DNA of 64,000 nt, taken from contig NZ_CASFQD010000002.1 in NCBI RefSeq assembly GCF_949296715.1, positions 5,448 through 69,447 of the forward strand, read 5' to 3'. Source of the stretch: an uncultured Alistipes sp. (GTDB lineage: Bacteria > Bacteroidota > Bacteroidia > Bacteroidales > Rikenellaceae). This document shows, piece by piece, positions 48,392 to 56,088 of this stretch. Numbering within the stretch: position 1 is the stretch's first letter; every line of letters begins with the position of its first letter. The notes beneath the pieces were generated by a model. The model was not told where the DNA came from, searched no databases, and was given only the letters and a program-made list of their open reading frames with translations. The translations under genes were made by a program, and so were the position numbers.

Positions 48392-49285
48392 CTAATTTTC
48401 GCCCTCGAAGAGGGTGAAATCGTCGGCGTCGCGCCATGCCGGGAACTTTTCGCGGAACGCCTCCCGGGCCGCGCGGTCGAACGTCGCCCGAAGGATGCAC
48501 TCCCCGGCTCCGGCCTCGGCGAGCGGTTCGCCCCGGAAGTCGACAAGGGCCGAATCGCCCGAGTAGGGGAAAGAGGGGTCCGAACCCGCGCGGTTCGCGG
48601 CGACTACGTAGCACTGGTTCTCGATGGCCCGGGCGCGCAGGAGCGTGCGCCACACCCCGCGCCGGGCGGCGGGCCAGGCGGCGCAGCAGACGATGGCGTC
48701 GTAGTCGCCGCGGCAGCGGCTCCAGACCGGGAAGCGCAGGTCGTAGCAGACGAGCAGCAGCAGGCGCCACCCGGCATATTCGACCACGACGCGCCGGTGT
48801 CCCGGGCGGTAGTTGTCCGCCTCGCCGCCCGGACGGAACAGGTGCCGCTTGTCGTACCACGACACCTCGCCCGACGGCCGCACGAAGTACATCCGGTTGC
48901 GGAAGCCGTCCGCCGCGGCCACGGCGACGCTTCCCGTCACGGCACACTCCCAGCGTGCGGCCCAGCGGCGCATGGCCGCCAGTACGGGCGCCTGTTCTCC
49001 GGCGGGCTCCGCGGTCGTGTGCGCGGCATCGGCCCCGGCGGCATCAGCTCCGGCTGCCTTGCTCCCGGCATTTCGGTCGGCGTCCGCCTCCCCGGCGGCC
49101 CGTTCGGCAAAGGAGGCGGGGCGGGTGCTGAACCCCGTGGCGAAGAGTTCGGGCAGCACGACCAAATCGGCCCCGGCGGCCGCTTCCGCCACGAGCCCTT
49201 CGAGCCGCGAGAGGGTCTCGGCGGGCCGCTCCCAGACGGCATCCGTCTGACAGAGGGCGACTTTCAGTTTTCTCTTTTCATCCAT
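48392..49285 (-). CDS. nitrilase-superfamily carbon-nitrogen hydrolase (omega-amidase-like)
   Basis: A 297-residue amidase. The Glu-Lys-Cys triad is Glu46 (LPELF), Lys146 (YDKRHLF) and Cys180 (LLVCYDLRFP). The YDKRHLFRPGGE segment is typical of YafV-like omega-amidases that hydrolyse alpha-ketoglutaramate-type compounds. Residues about 61-98 are an Ala/Gly/Asp-rich insertion not expected in the fold. The ATG at 49285 gives the usual start MDEKRKLKVALCQTD. It is not near known partners. Confidence 0.9.
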   Translation of the reverse strand: MDEKRKLKVALCQTDAVWERPAETLSRLEGLVAEAAAGADLVVLPELFATGFSTRPASFAERAAGEADADRNAGSKAAGADAAGADAAHTTAEPAGEQAPVLAAMRRWAARWECAVTGSVAVAAADGFRNRMYFVRPSGEVSWYDKRHLFRPGGEADNYRPGHRRVVVEYAGWRLLLLVCYDLRFPVWSRCRGDYDAIVCCAAWPAARRGVWRTLLRARAIENQCYVVAANRAGSDPSFPYSGDSALVDFRGEPLAEAGAGECILRATFDRAAREAFREKFPAWRDADDFTLFEGEN

Positions 49286-49423
49286 GACGCACGGCCCGGA
49301 CGCGGAAACGGCGCCGCGGTGGGCGCCCGCCGTCCGAACCGACGGGAAAGTTACCACTATTTTTCGAAACGGCAAAAAACGGCCCGTCCGGACATCGCTG
49401 TTGCACGCGAACGAAATAAAACG

Positions 49424-49431
49424 TACTTTTG
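49424..49431 (+). promoter_or_regulatory. -7 box (TACTTTTG) of the cvfB-like operon
   Basis: The box is 18 nt before the ATG at 49450, with a TTG at 49401-49403 near -33. Confidence 0.65.
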
Positions 49432-49449
49432 TCGCGTAAACCGACTTTT

Positions 49450-50289
49450 ATGCTCAAGGCTGGACGCACACAGACACTCACCGTAAGCCGCCTGTCGGAC
49501 TACGGTCTCTACCTCGCGGACGACGAGGGGCAGGAGGTACTGCTCCCGAACCGCTACGTATCGCTCACCGACAAACCCGGCGACACGAAGGAGGTATTCC
49601 TCTACCACGACTCGGAGGACCGGCTCGTGGCGACGACCGAAACGCCGCTGCTGCGGGCGGGCGAGGCGGGCTACCTGCGTGTCGTGGACAAGACCCTGCA
49701 CGGGGCCTTCCTCGACTGGGGCCTGCACGGCAAGGACCTCTTCCTGCCGAACCGCAACCAGCAGGGCGGCGTCCTTGCGGGACACAGCTATGTGGTCTAC
49801 CTCTATGAGGACAGCATCACGGGGCGCTGCGTGGCGACGATGAAGCTCAAGACCTTCATCGACAACGAGGTCATCACCGTCGCGCCGCGTGAGGAGGTGC
49901 GGCTGCTCGTGGCGTCGGAGAGCCCGATCGGCTTCCGCGTCATCGTCAACAACCGCCACTGGGGCATGCTCTACCGCAACCAGCTGTTCCGGCCGGTGGC
50001 CGTGGGCGACGCCCTCACAGGGTACGTGCGCCGCATCACCGAGGACAACCGCATCGACGTGAGCCTCCAGCAGGAGGGCTACGCCCAGGTCAAGGATTCG
50101 GCCGGGCAGCTGCTCCGCCTGCTGCGCGACAACGGCGGATTCCTGCCGCTGAACGACAACAGCGCCCCGGAGGAGGTGGCGCGTCTCACGGGCACGAGCA
50201 AAAAGGTCTTCAAGCGCTCGCTCGGCGTGCTGCTCAAACGCGGCGCCGTGGAGACGACCGAACAGGGAATCAAATTGTCAGGCAAATAA
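49450..50289 (+). CDS. CvfB/YitL-like S1-domain RNA-binding protein
   Basis: A 279-residue protein with tandem S1-like beta barrels (about 1-62, 65-130 and 145-210) and a winged-helix end (about 215-279, LLRLLRDNGGFLPLNDNSAPEEV). Visible segments are SDYGLYLADDEGQEVLLPNRYV and LHGAFLDWGLHGKDLFLPNRNQ. CvfB proteins affect expression of other genes, probably through RNA. One base separates it from the next gene. Confidence 0.9.
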   Translation: MLKAGRTQTLTVSRLSDYGLYLADDEGQEVLLPNRYVSLTDKPGDTKEVFLYHDSEDRLVATTETPLLRAGEAGYLRVVDKTLHGAFLDWGLHGKDLFLPNRNQQGGVLAGHSYVVYLYEDSITGRCVATMKLKTFIDNEVITVAPREEVRLLVASESPIGFRVIVNNRHWGMLYRNQLFRPVAVGDALTGYVRRITEDNRIDVSLQQEGYAQVKDSAGQLLRLLRDNGGFLPLNDNSAPEEVARLTGTSKKVFKRSLGVLLKRGAVETTEQGIKLSGK

Positions 50290-50290
50290 A

Positions 50291-51055
50291 ATGGGACGCA
50301 TCGCAACGGCCGAGCGCGTCTGCGCGGAGGCTTCGGACAACTTCGTATTCCAGCGTTCGCTGCTTGCATACCATGCGGCGGCGGAGCGCATCGGCGGTGA
50401 CGTGCTCGAGATCGGCACCGGCTCGGGTTACGGTGTGGAGGTCATCGCGCCGCACGCCCGCACTTTTGTCACCCTCGACAAGCATGTTCCCGAGAGCGGT
50501 CTGCCCAGTCTGCCGCACGTGCGCTACATGCAGGCCACGGTCCCGCCGCTGCCCTTTGCCGACGGGAGCTTCGACTGCGTCATTTCGTTTCAGGTGATCG
50601 AACATATCCGGCGCGACGTGGACTTCGTGCGCGAGGTGCACCGCGTGCTGCGCCCGGGCGGGCAGTTCATCGTCACGACGCCCAACGCCCCGATGTCGCT
50701 TACGCGTAATCCGTGGCACGTGCGCGAATACACGGCCGACGAACTGCGCGATCTGCTTGCCGGGTGCTTCTCCGCCGTTGAGATGCTGGGCGTTGCGGGC
50801 AACGACAAGGTCATGGCCTACTACGAGCAGAACCGCCGCAGCGTCGCCCGCATCACGCGCTTCGACGTGCTGGACCTCCAGCACCGGCTGCCGCGCCGCC
50901 TGCTGCAGGTGCCCTACGACCTGCTCAACCGCTTCAACCGCCGCCGCCTGCTCCGGGCCAATACCGACCTGACGACCTCGATCCGCATGGAGGATTACCG
51001 CGTAGGACCCGTCACGGCCGACTGCTTCGACCTCTTCGCCGTAGCCCGGAAGTAG
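50291..51055 (+). CDS. class I SAM-dependent methyltransferase
   Basis: A 254-residue methyltransferase. Motif I DVLEIGTGSGYGVEVI (about 37-52), the post-I acidic strand VTLDK, and motif IV FDCVISFQVIEHI (about 94-106) are present, followed by VLRPGGQFIVTTPN. Substrate is not evident. It starts 1 nt after the cvfB-like stop, so the two are co-translated. Confidence 0.93.
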   Translation: MGRIATAERVCAEASDNFVFQRSLLAYHAAAERIGGDVLEIGTGSGYGVEVIAPHARTFVTLDKHVPESGLPSLPHVRYMQATVPPLPFADGSFDCVISFQVIEHIRRDVDFVREVHRVLRPGGQFIVTTPNAPMSLTRNPWHVREYTADELRDLLAGCFSAVEMLGVAGNDKVMAYYEQNRRSVARITRFDVLDLQHRLPRRLLQVPYDLLNRFNRRRLLRANTDLTTSIRMEDYRVGPVTADCFDLFAVARK

Positions 51056-51198
51056 TGGCTTTCCGCGTGCCGGAAATTCTCCGGACGGATTTGTCGTGTC
51101 CCGGAACGCTTCCGGGCTGGACCTCCGATCCGGGTTCGCATTCGGGCCTGTTTGCCCTGCAAACGGTCGCGGCGTGACCGTCGTGTCCGAAAATCGGC

Positions 51199-51206
51199 TA
51201 TCTTTG
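51199..51206 (+). promoter_or_regulatory. -7 box (TATCTTTG) of mscL
   Basis: A perfect box is 30 nt before the mscL ATG. Confidence 0.7.
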
Positions 51207-51236
51207 TTCCGGTAATTCAAAAAAATCGGAACTATT

Positions 51237-51719
51237 ATGGCTTTTCTCAAGGAATTCAAGCAGTTCGCCCTCAAGGGCAATGTCATGGACATGGCCGTGG
51301 GCGTCATCATCGGCGGCGCGTTCGGCAAGATCGTCTCGTCACTGGTCAACGACATCCTCATGCCGCCCATCGGGGCGCTGATCGGCAATACGGACTTCTC
51401 GCAGCTGCGGCTCAACATCTCGAAGGTGCGCGACATGACCTCGAGTGCCATGCATTCGGTCGGGGACATGGTGTCCAGCGGCGACCTTCCGGCCCGGGCG
51501 GCTGAAGCGGCCGAGCCGATCTACTGGAACTACGGCGCCTTCATCCAGCAGTGCGTCGACTTCACGATCCTGGCCTTCTGCGTCTTCCTGATGGTCAAGC
51601 TGATGAACCGTCTTTCGAAGAAGAAGGAGCAGGCCCCGGCCCCGGCTCTCGCGCCGACGAAGGAGGAGCTGCTCCTGACGGAGATCCGCGACCTGCTCAA
51701 GGCGCAGCAGAAACAGTAG
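51237..51719 (+). CDS. mscL: large-conductance mechanosensitive channel
   Basis: A 160-residue pentameric channel subunit. The amphipathic start MAFLKEFKQFALKGNVMDMAVGVIIGGAFGKIVSSLVNDILMPPIG is diagnostic of MscL, with TM1 at about 19-43 and TM2 at about 96-118. The periplasmic loop is longer than in E. coli and the C-terminal charged bundle is present. It opens on membrane tension to release solutes in osmotic shock. Confidence 0.97.
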   Translation: MAFLKEFKQFALKGNVMDMAVGVIIGGAFGKIVSSLVNDILMPPIGALIGNTDFSQLRLNISKVRDMTSSAMHSVGDMVSSGDLPARAAEAAEPIYWNYGAFIQQCVDFTILAFCVFLMVKLMNRLSKKKEQAPAPALAPTKEELLLTEIRDLLKAQQKQ

Positions 51720-51868
51720 CGGCAGGGGCATGTTGTCTCGTTGCCCCGTTGTCCCGTTTTGCATCGGCGTGTCGATGCGGGTGTCCCGGGCGAGGATTGC
51801 CGCCCCGGGACGTTGTATGTCCGTCTGTGCCGGAGGGGACCGGATCGGCAGGCCGCGTCCCGTCGGGG

Positions 51869-52555
51869 CTATCGGTCGGATTTTTTCCGGCGCGGGGCGT
51901 ATTCCTGCAGGATGTAGGTCGTGAAGATCGGGAAGAACATCATGCCGAGCGAGGGGAGCAGCACGCAGACGACCTTGCCGACGGCCGTGACGGGGAAGAT
52001 TTCCGCACCGACGGTCGTCACATTCATCCAGGCCCACCAGAGGGCGTTCCCGAATCCGTGCAATTTGGGGTTGACCGCCACTTCGTAGTCGTAGAAGACC
52101 AGCGCCGAGAGGTAGGTGAAGACCACGACGGTGAACAGGTAGGCGGCGAAGAGACGGTGGATTCTGTTCTTGCCGACGAGCCACCGCACCACGATGGCCA
52201 TGGCGAGGAATGCCCGCACGAGGGGCATCAGCCCCACGACAAGGCCCCAGTCGTGCGTCATGTCGGCGCCGCACCAGGCGCAGAGGTTGAGCCAGGGGAT
52301 CGAGATGAGCAGGTAGAGCAGGTTGCGGCGCACGAAACGGGGCTTGTCGCCGGCCGCGGCGCCGCGGATGAAGAAATCGGCGAGAAAGACGATGCAGACG
52401 ACGAGCTGGATCGTCAGGTAGGTCTCCGAGAAGCGGAGGTTGTCGCCTGCGAGCACCTCCCACGAAACGGCCGCCAGCAGAACCAGCCCCGCGAGAACCT
52501 TGAGCATCCCGAGCGTGTCGCGCACTCCGGGGTCGGGAGAGAAAAAACGTGCCAT
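51869..52555 (-). CDS. ion-channel-like membrane protein with a non-canonical filter
   Basis: A 228-residue protein of voltage-gated-like architecture: six hydrophobic segments (about 18-36, 44-64, 74-91, 104-122, 135-155 and 193-215) and an amphipathic pore helix (170-180, ALWWAWMNVTT). The expected potassium filter TVGYG reads TVGAE (181-185). The layout matches ion_trans_2/KCh families, but selectivity is uncertain. The ATG at 52555 was chosen over an upstream TTG. A sigma-54-like site lies 28 nt upstream. It is monocistronic. Confidence 0.78.
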   Translation of the reverse strand: MARFFSPDPGVRDTLGMLKVLAGLVLLAAVSWEVLAGDNLRFSETYLTIQLVVCIVFLADFFIRGAAAGDKPRFVRRNLLYLLISIPWLNLCAWCGADMTHDWGLVVGLMPLVRAFLAMAIVVRWLVGKNRIHRLFAAYLFTVVVFTYLSALVFYDYEVAVNPKLHGFGNALWWAWMNVTTVGAEIFPVTAVGKVVCVLLPSLGMMFFPIFTTYILQEYAPRRKKSDR

Positions 52556-52582
52556 GTCCGAAAATCGTTTTGTCCGTATCGG

Positions 52583-52599
52583 GTTCAAAATCAGTGCCA
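52583..52599 (-). promoter_or_regulatory. possible sigma-54-type promoter (TGGCAC-N5-TTGAAC) of the channel gene
   Basis: On the minus strand TGGCAC, 5 nt, TTGAAC matches the -24 element fully but has TTGA instead of TTGC at -12. The core GGCACTGATTTTG is identical to that upstream of the DUF4251 gene. Alternatively TGATTTTG could be a deviant -7 box. Confidence 0.3.
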
Positions 52600-52669
52600 G
52601 GGCGTGACGCGGCCAATTTTTTTCCGAAGATTTTTTCCGAAAAGATTTTGCACGATTGAAAAAATCTAT

Positions 52670-52677
52670 TACCTTTG
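52670..52677 (+). promoter_or_regulatory. -7 box (TACCTTTG) of tRNA-Met, with TTTTG at 52646-52650
   Basis: TACCTTTG with a TTTG 19-20 nt upstream is a complete Bacteroidota promoter, 18 nt before the tRNA. Confidence 0.75.
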
Positions 52678-52695
52678 CACTCGCTTAATCGCTCC

Positions 52696-52769
52696 GGCGG
52701 GATAGCTCAGCTGGTTAGAGCGCATGATTCATAATCATGAGGTCGAGAGTTCAAGTCTCTCTCCCGCTA
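52696..52769 (+). tRNA. tRNA-Met (anticodon CAT)
   Basis: A 74-nt cloverleaf. The acceptor GGCGGGA pairs with TCCCGCT (first pair G-T), followed by A73. The anticodon stem CATGA/TCATG holds the loop TTCATAA with CAT. The T arm has AGTTCAAGTCT. It is not the initiator type by its paired first base; a tRNA-Ile with lysidine-modified CAT cannot be fully excluded. Confidence 0.88.
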
Positions 52770-52773
52770 CTGA

Positions 52774-52810
52774 AAACAGGCATCTGCAAATTGGCAGATG
52801 TCTGTTTTTT
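52774..52810 (+). terminator. terminator after tRNA-Met
   Basis: A 14-bp stem (52774-52787 with 52794-52807, one G-T) with a 6-nt loop carries a T6 tract at 52805-52810. Confidence 0.85.
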
Positions 52811-53072
52811 GTCTGTTGCCGGTCTTTTTTTTCGAAATGCCCCTGTCCCTTTTGTGGCCGTGGCGGGATTGCCCGTGACGGGAGGCTGCATGCAAAGGCG
52901 AAAAACGTGCAAGTACCGAACGGATTATCGTGGTGTGCAGCCGTCGTGGCGACTGCTCGGCGGCGCTTGTTGGCTTGTTTTTGTGGCCCGGCCTGCATCG
53001 CGGTTAGCGGTTCGTGCCGGCCGCGTGCAAAATTGTCCGGCGGATCGGGTGCTCCTTTGTCCGGAAAAATCG
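52811..53072. other. intergenic stretch between tRNA-Met and ybaK, no gene seen
   Basis: No frame here looks coding on either strand and no repeat stands out. The far end carries the ybaK promoter. Confidence 0.5.
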
Positions 53073-53080
53073 TACCTTTG
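53073..53080 (+). promoter_or_regulatory. -7 box (TACCTTTG) 4 nt before the ybaK start codon
   Basis: The box ends 4 nt before the ATG at 53085, so transcription should begin at or next to the start codon. Confidence 0.7.
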
Positions 53081-53084
53081 CCGT

Positions 53085-53576
53085 ATGGCACACGCAAAGG
53101 TGGAAAAGACAAATGCCGCGCGGCTGCTCGACCGCGCGAAGATCGCATACGAACTCGTACCGTATGAGGTGGATGAAACGGACCTCGCGGCCACGCATGT
53201 GGCCGCACAGCTCGGGGAGCCGATCGAGCGCGTTTTCAAGACGCTGGTACTCAAGGGCGACCGGACGGGCTATTTTGTCTGTGTCGTACCCGGGGACCAC
53301 GAGGTCGATCTGAAGGCCGCGGCCCGCGTCTCGGGTAACAAGAAGGTCGACCTGATCCCGATGAAGGAGCTGCTGCCCGTGACGGGCTACATCCGCGGCG
53401 GCTGCTCGCCCGTGGGAATGAAAAAGATCTTTCCGACGTGGTTTCACGCGACGGCGGCCGACTATCCCTTTATCTACGTGAGTGCCGGGGTGCGCGGCTT
53501 GCAGCTCAAGGTCTCGCCCTCGGAACTGATCGCCTACGTGCACGGCGCGCTGGCTGACATCAGCCGCAAGGCGTGA
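53085..53576 (+). CDS. ybaK: Cys-tRNA(Pro)/Cys-tRNA(Cys) deacylase YbaK
   Basis: A 163-residue trans-editing enzyme that removes Cys from tRNA-Pro mischarged by ProRS. EKTNAARLLDRAKIAYEL and ERVFKTLVLKGD with the active-site Lys region at about 47-53, and the closing GGCSPVGMKKIFPT signature (about 104-118) are typical of YbaK. Normal length. It is monocistronic. Confidence 0.96.
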   Translation: MAHAKVEKTNAARLLDRAKIAYELVPYEVDETDLAATHVAAQLGEPIERVFKTLVLKGDRTGYFVCVVPGDHEVDLKAAARVSGNKKVDLIPMKELLPVTGYIRGGCSPVGMKKIFPTWFHATAADYPFIYVSAGVRGLQLKVSPSELIAYVHGALADISRKA

Positions 53577-53902
53577 TGCGGCAGGGCGGCCGGGTGTGAA
53601 TGGCCCGGCGCGGCTTGGTGCAGGTATTGGCTATTCGGTGCCGTGAGACGGCCGGTGTGCGGCGCGTACCTCGGTGATGCCAGCCGGCGGAGATAGGTGC
53701 CGGTTCCGGTCATTCGATGCGGCGGGCAGGCAGGCGTGCGGCACGATGCCTGTTTTGGGCGGCGTGTGTCGGCGGGTGAACGCGCATCACGACAGCCGGA
53801 CTTCGGACGGAGAGCGTCGCGGTTGCGTGGTGCTGGTCCCGGCCTTCGGACGGCAAGCGTCGGCGGGTGTGCGTCAAGCATTCCCTCCCCCGGCGGGGTG
53901 CG
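53577..53902. other. intergenic stretch with imperfect GC-rich repeats, no gene seen
   Basis: Between the convergent ybaK and nucleotidyltransferase-like genes no coding signal is supported. Two loosely repeated segments around 53765-53820 and 53835-53870 share GTCGGCGGGTG and CTTCGGACGG-like words. No clear terminator hairpin was found. Confidence 0.4.
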
Positions 53903-55042
53903 TCAGTGGGTGAGTGATTTGGGCTTCATCAGGTGGCTGCGCACCTGCACGAGGAAGGTCCAGAGCAGCCCTTCGCTGTAGACGATGCGGTGTTTCCAGC
54001 GGTTGCACCACCAGCGGCGCGTGCGGAACCAGACGGTGCGCAGCAGTCCTCTCGCGGGCGGCGTCTCTGAAAACTCCGGGTGCAGGATGTCGGCGAGCAC
54101 CCGCTCCTCCAGTGCCGGGTCCCGGTCGAAGGCGGGGATCATTCCGGTGTCTACTCCCAGACGGTCGATTGCTATGGCATTCAGGCAGTTCAGGAAGCGG
54201 TGCATGTTCATGCGCCGGGCCATTCCGTACAATGCATCCCAGTCGATCTCTTTGTGGCTGTGTTCGACGAACATCGCCCAGTCGGCGACGTGCCGCATGC
54301 CGATCTCCATGGCGGCGAAGTGCATGGCGGCGTGCCGCAGCAGGAAGAGGGCGTTGAAGTTGGCCGGGGGCAGCTGCACGGGGGCGCCGTCGACCTCGAC
54401 CTGTTCGGACGGCTCCTCGCGGGCGCAGCGTTGCAGCTGCTCTTCGATGGGGCGGTTCGAGAGGTGGGCGTGGATGTTCAGGAAGTCGAAGTGGTTTTCG
54501 ATCAGGATGCCGTCGAGAGTGAAGGTCGTGTGGTGGTGGACATCCTCGTCGATCTGCACCTGCCGCTCGCGGCGCAGCAGCTCGTCGGCCTCCTGCTGGC
54601 GGCCGTAGAACCAGACGTCGATGTCGCCGCACGGCCGGTGCTCGGGCCGCGGGTAGGAGAGGCTCAATCCGTACCCCTTGAGAAGCATCATCGGAATGCC
54701 GTGCCCGTGCATGAAGACCGCCAGGCGGCCGATGACGCGCCGCTGCCGGGCGTAGAGCTGCTCGATGCGCTCGACGTTGAGGGCCCATTGCAGGCGGATC
54801 GTGCGCGGCGGCATCGCCTCGTCGGCGAGGAGCCCCTGCGCGTGCAGCGTCTCCAGCCCGTCGCGGACGATGGCCGAGACGCCCTGTGCGGCGGCGAGGC
54901 GGCAGAGCGCCGGCCACGGATTGCCCGCCGGGACCGCGACCTCTCCGGCCGCCCGGTCGGGGTGCAGCCCGGTGCGCAGCAGCGCGAAGAAGAGTTCGCG
55001 GATTTCGGGGGCGACGCCCCGCGGTTGTCTATCGGTTGCCAT
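53903..55042 (-). CDS. nucleotidyltransferase-family protein (NTP_transf_5-like)
   Basis: A 379-residue protein. The centre contains the nucleotidyltransferase-like stretch MLLKGYGLSLSYPRPEHRPCGDIDVWF (about 118-144), with the D-I-D-x-W pair of acidic residues expected in this fold, then a helical, His-rich region (IDEDVHHHTTF, ENHFDFLNIHAHL). These proteins are common in capsule and O-antigen loci of Bacteroidota, with unknown substrate. It overlaps the end of rmlB by 14 nt and is the last gene of the rml operon. Confidence 0.8.
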   Translation of the reverse strand: MATDRQPRGVAPEIRELFFALLRTGLHPDRAAGEVAVPAGNPWPALCRLAAAQGVSAIVRDGLETLHAQGLLADEAMPPRTIRLQWALNVERIEQLYARQRRVIGRLAVFMHGHGIPMMLLKGYGLSLSYPRPEHRPCGDIDVWFYGRQQEADELLRRERQVQIDEDVHHHTTFTLDGILIENHFDFLNIHAHLSNRPIEEQLQRCAREEPSEQVEVDGAPVQLPPANFNALFLLRHAAMHFAAMEIGMRHVADWAMFVEHSHKEIDWDALYGMARRMNMHRFLNCLNAIAIDRLGVDTGMIPAFDRDPALEERVLADILHPEFSETPPARGLLRTVWFRTRRWWCNRWKHRIVYSEGLLWTFLVQVRSHLMKPKSLTH

Positions 55043-56087
55043 ACATCTGTTCGTAATAGTGTTCGTACTCGCCGGAGGTGATGCGCTCCATCCATTCGCG
55101 GTTTTCAAGGTACCAGCGCACGGTCTGCTCGATTCCCTCCTCGAAGCGGAATGCGGGTTCCCAGCCCAGTTCTCGGCGCAGCTTCGAGGAGTCGATTGCG
55201 TAGCGCAGGTCGTGGCCCGCGCGGTCGGTGACGTAGGTGATCAGCCGCTCGGAGGCCCCCTCGGGACGTCCTAACAGGCGGTCCGTCGTGCGGACGATCA
55301 GCCGCACGAGGTCGATGTTGCGCCATTCGTTGCCGCCGCCGATGTTGTAGGTCTCGCCGCTCTGCCCCTCGTGGAAGATGAGGTCGATGGCCCGCGCGTG
55401 GTCCTCGACGTGGAGCCAGTCGCGGACATTCTCTCCGCGGCCGTAGACGGGAAGCGGCCGTTCGAGCCGGATGTTGTTCACCAGCAGCGGGATGAGCTTC
55501 TCGGGAAACTGATAGGGGCCGTAGTTGTTCGAGCAGTTCGTCACGACGGTCGGCAGGCCGTAGGTATCGTGGAACGCCCGCACGAAGTGGTCGGACGATG
55601 CCTTCGAGGCCGAATAGGGGCTGTGGGGGTCGTAGCGCGTCCCCTCGTTGAAGGGCTCGTCGCCGAAGCCGAGGGCGCCGTAGACCTCGTCGGTCGAGAT
55701 GTGGTAGAAGCGCTTGCCCTCCCATGCGCCGTGCCACGCCTCGCGGGCCGCGTGCAGCAGCGTCAGCGTGCCGAGGACGTTGGTGCGGGCGAAGGTGAAG
55801 GGGTCGCGGATCGAGCGGTCGACGTGGCTCTCGGCCGCAAGGTGGATCACCCCGTCGATCGCGTAGCGGCGGAATACCTCCCCGACGGCCTCCGCATCGC
55901 AGATGTCGCCCCGCACGAAGGTGTAGTTCGGGGCCTGCTCGATGTCGCTCAGGTTGGCGAGGTTCCCGGCGTAGGTCAGCAGGTCGAAGTTGACGATCCG
56001 GTAGTCGGGGTAGCGCGTGACCAGCCGCCGCACGACGTGCGAGCCGATGAAGCCGGCGCCGCCGGTAATCAGGATATGGCGTTTCAT
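55029..56087 (-). CDS. rmlB: dTDP-glucose 4,6-dehydratase
   Basis: A 352-residue NAD-dependent SDR-type enzyme, step 2 of dTDP-L-rhamnose synthesis. The cofactor loop TGGAGFIGSH is at 7-16, the active-site triad includes the Ser/Thr in HISTDEVYG (about 130-138) and YSASKASSDH (Tyr and Lys), and NNYGPYQFPEKLIP follows. It is 1 nt from rmlD upstream and overlaps the next gene by 14 nt. Confidence 0.97.
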   Translation of the reverse strand: MKRHILITGGAGFIGSHVVRRLVTRYPDYRIVNFDLLTYAGNLANLSDIEQAPNYTFVRGDICDAEAVGEVFRRYAIDGVIHLAAESHVDRSIRDPFTFARTNVLGTLTLLHAAREAWHGAWEGKRFYHISTDEVYGALGFGDEPFNEGTRYDPHSPYSASKASSDHFVRAFHDTYGLPTVVTNCSNNYGPYQFPEKLIPLLVNNIRLERPLPVYGRGENVRDWLHVEDHARAIDLIFHEGQSGETYNIGGGNEWRNIDLVRLIVRTTDRLLGRPEGASERLITYVTDRAGHDLRYAIDSSKLRRELGWEPAFRFEEGIEQTVRWYLENREWMERITSGEYEHYYEQMYGNR

Positions 56088-56088
56088 C

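Noticed and set aside
45494..49486. A 1330-codon plus-strand frame opposite uvrA and the nitrilase gene
   Set aside because: It spans two real genes and their promoter; no motif or signal supports it.
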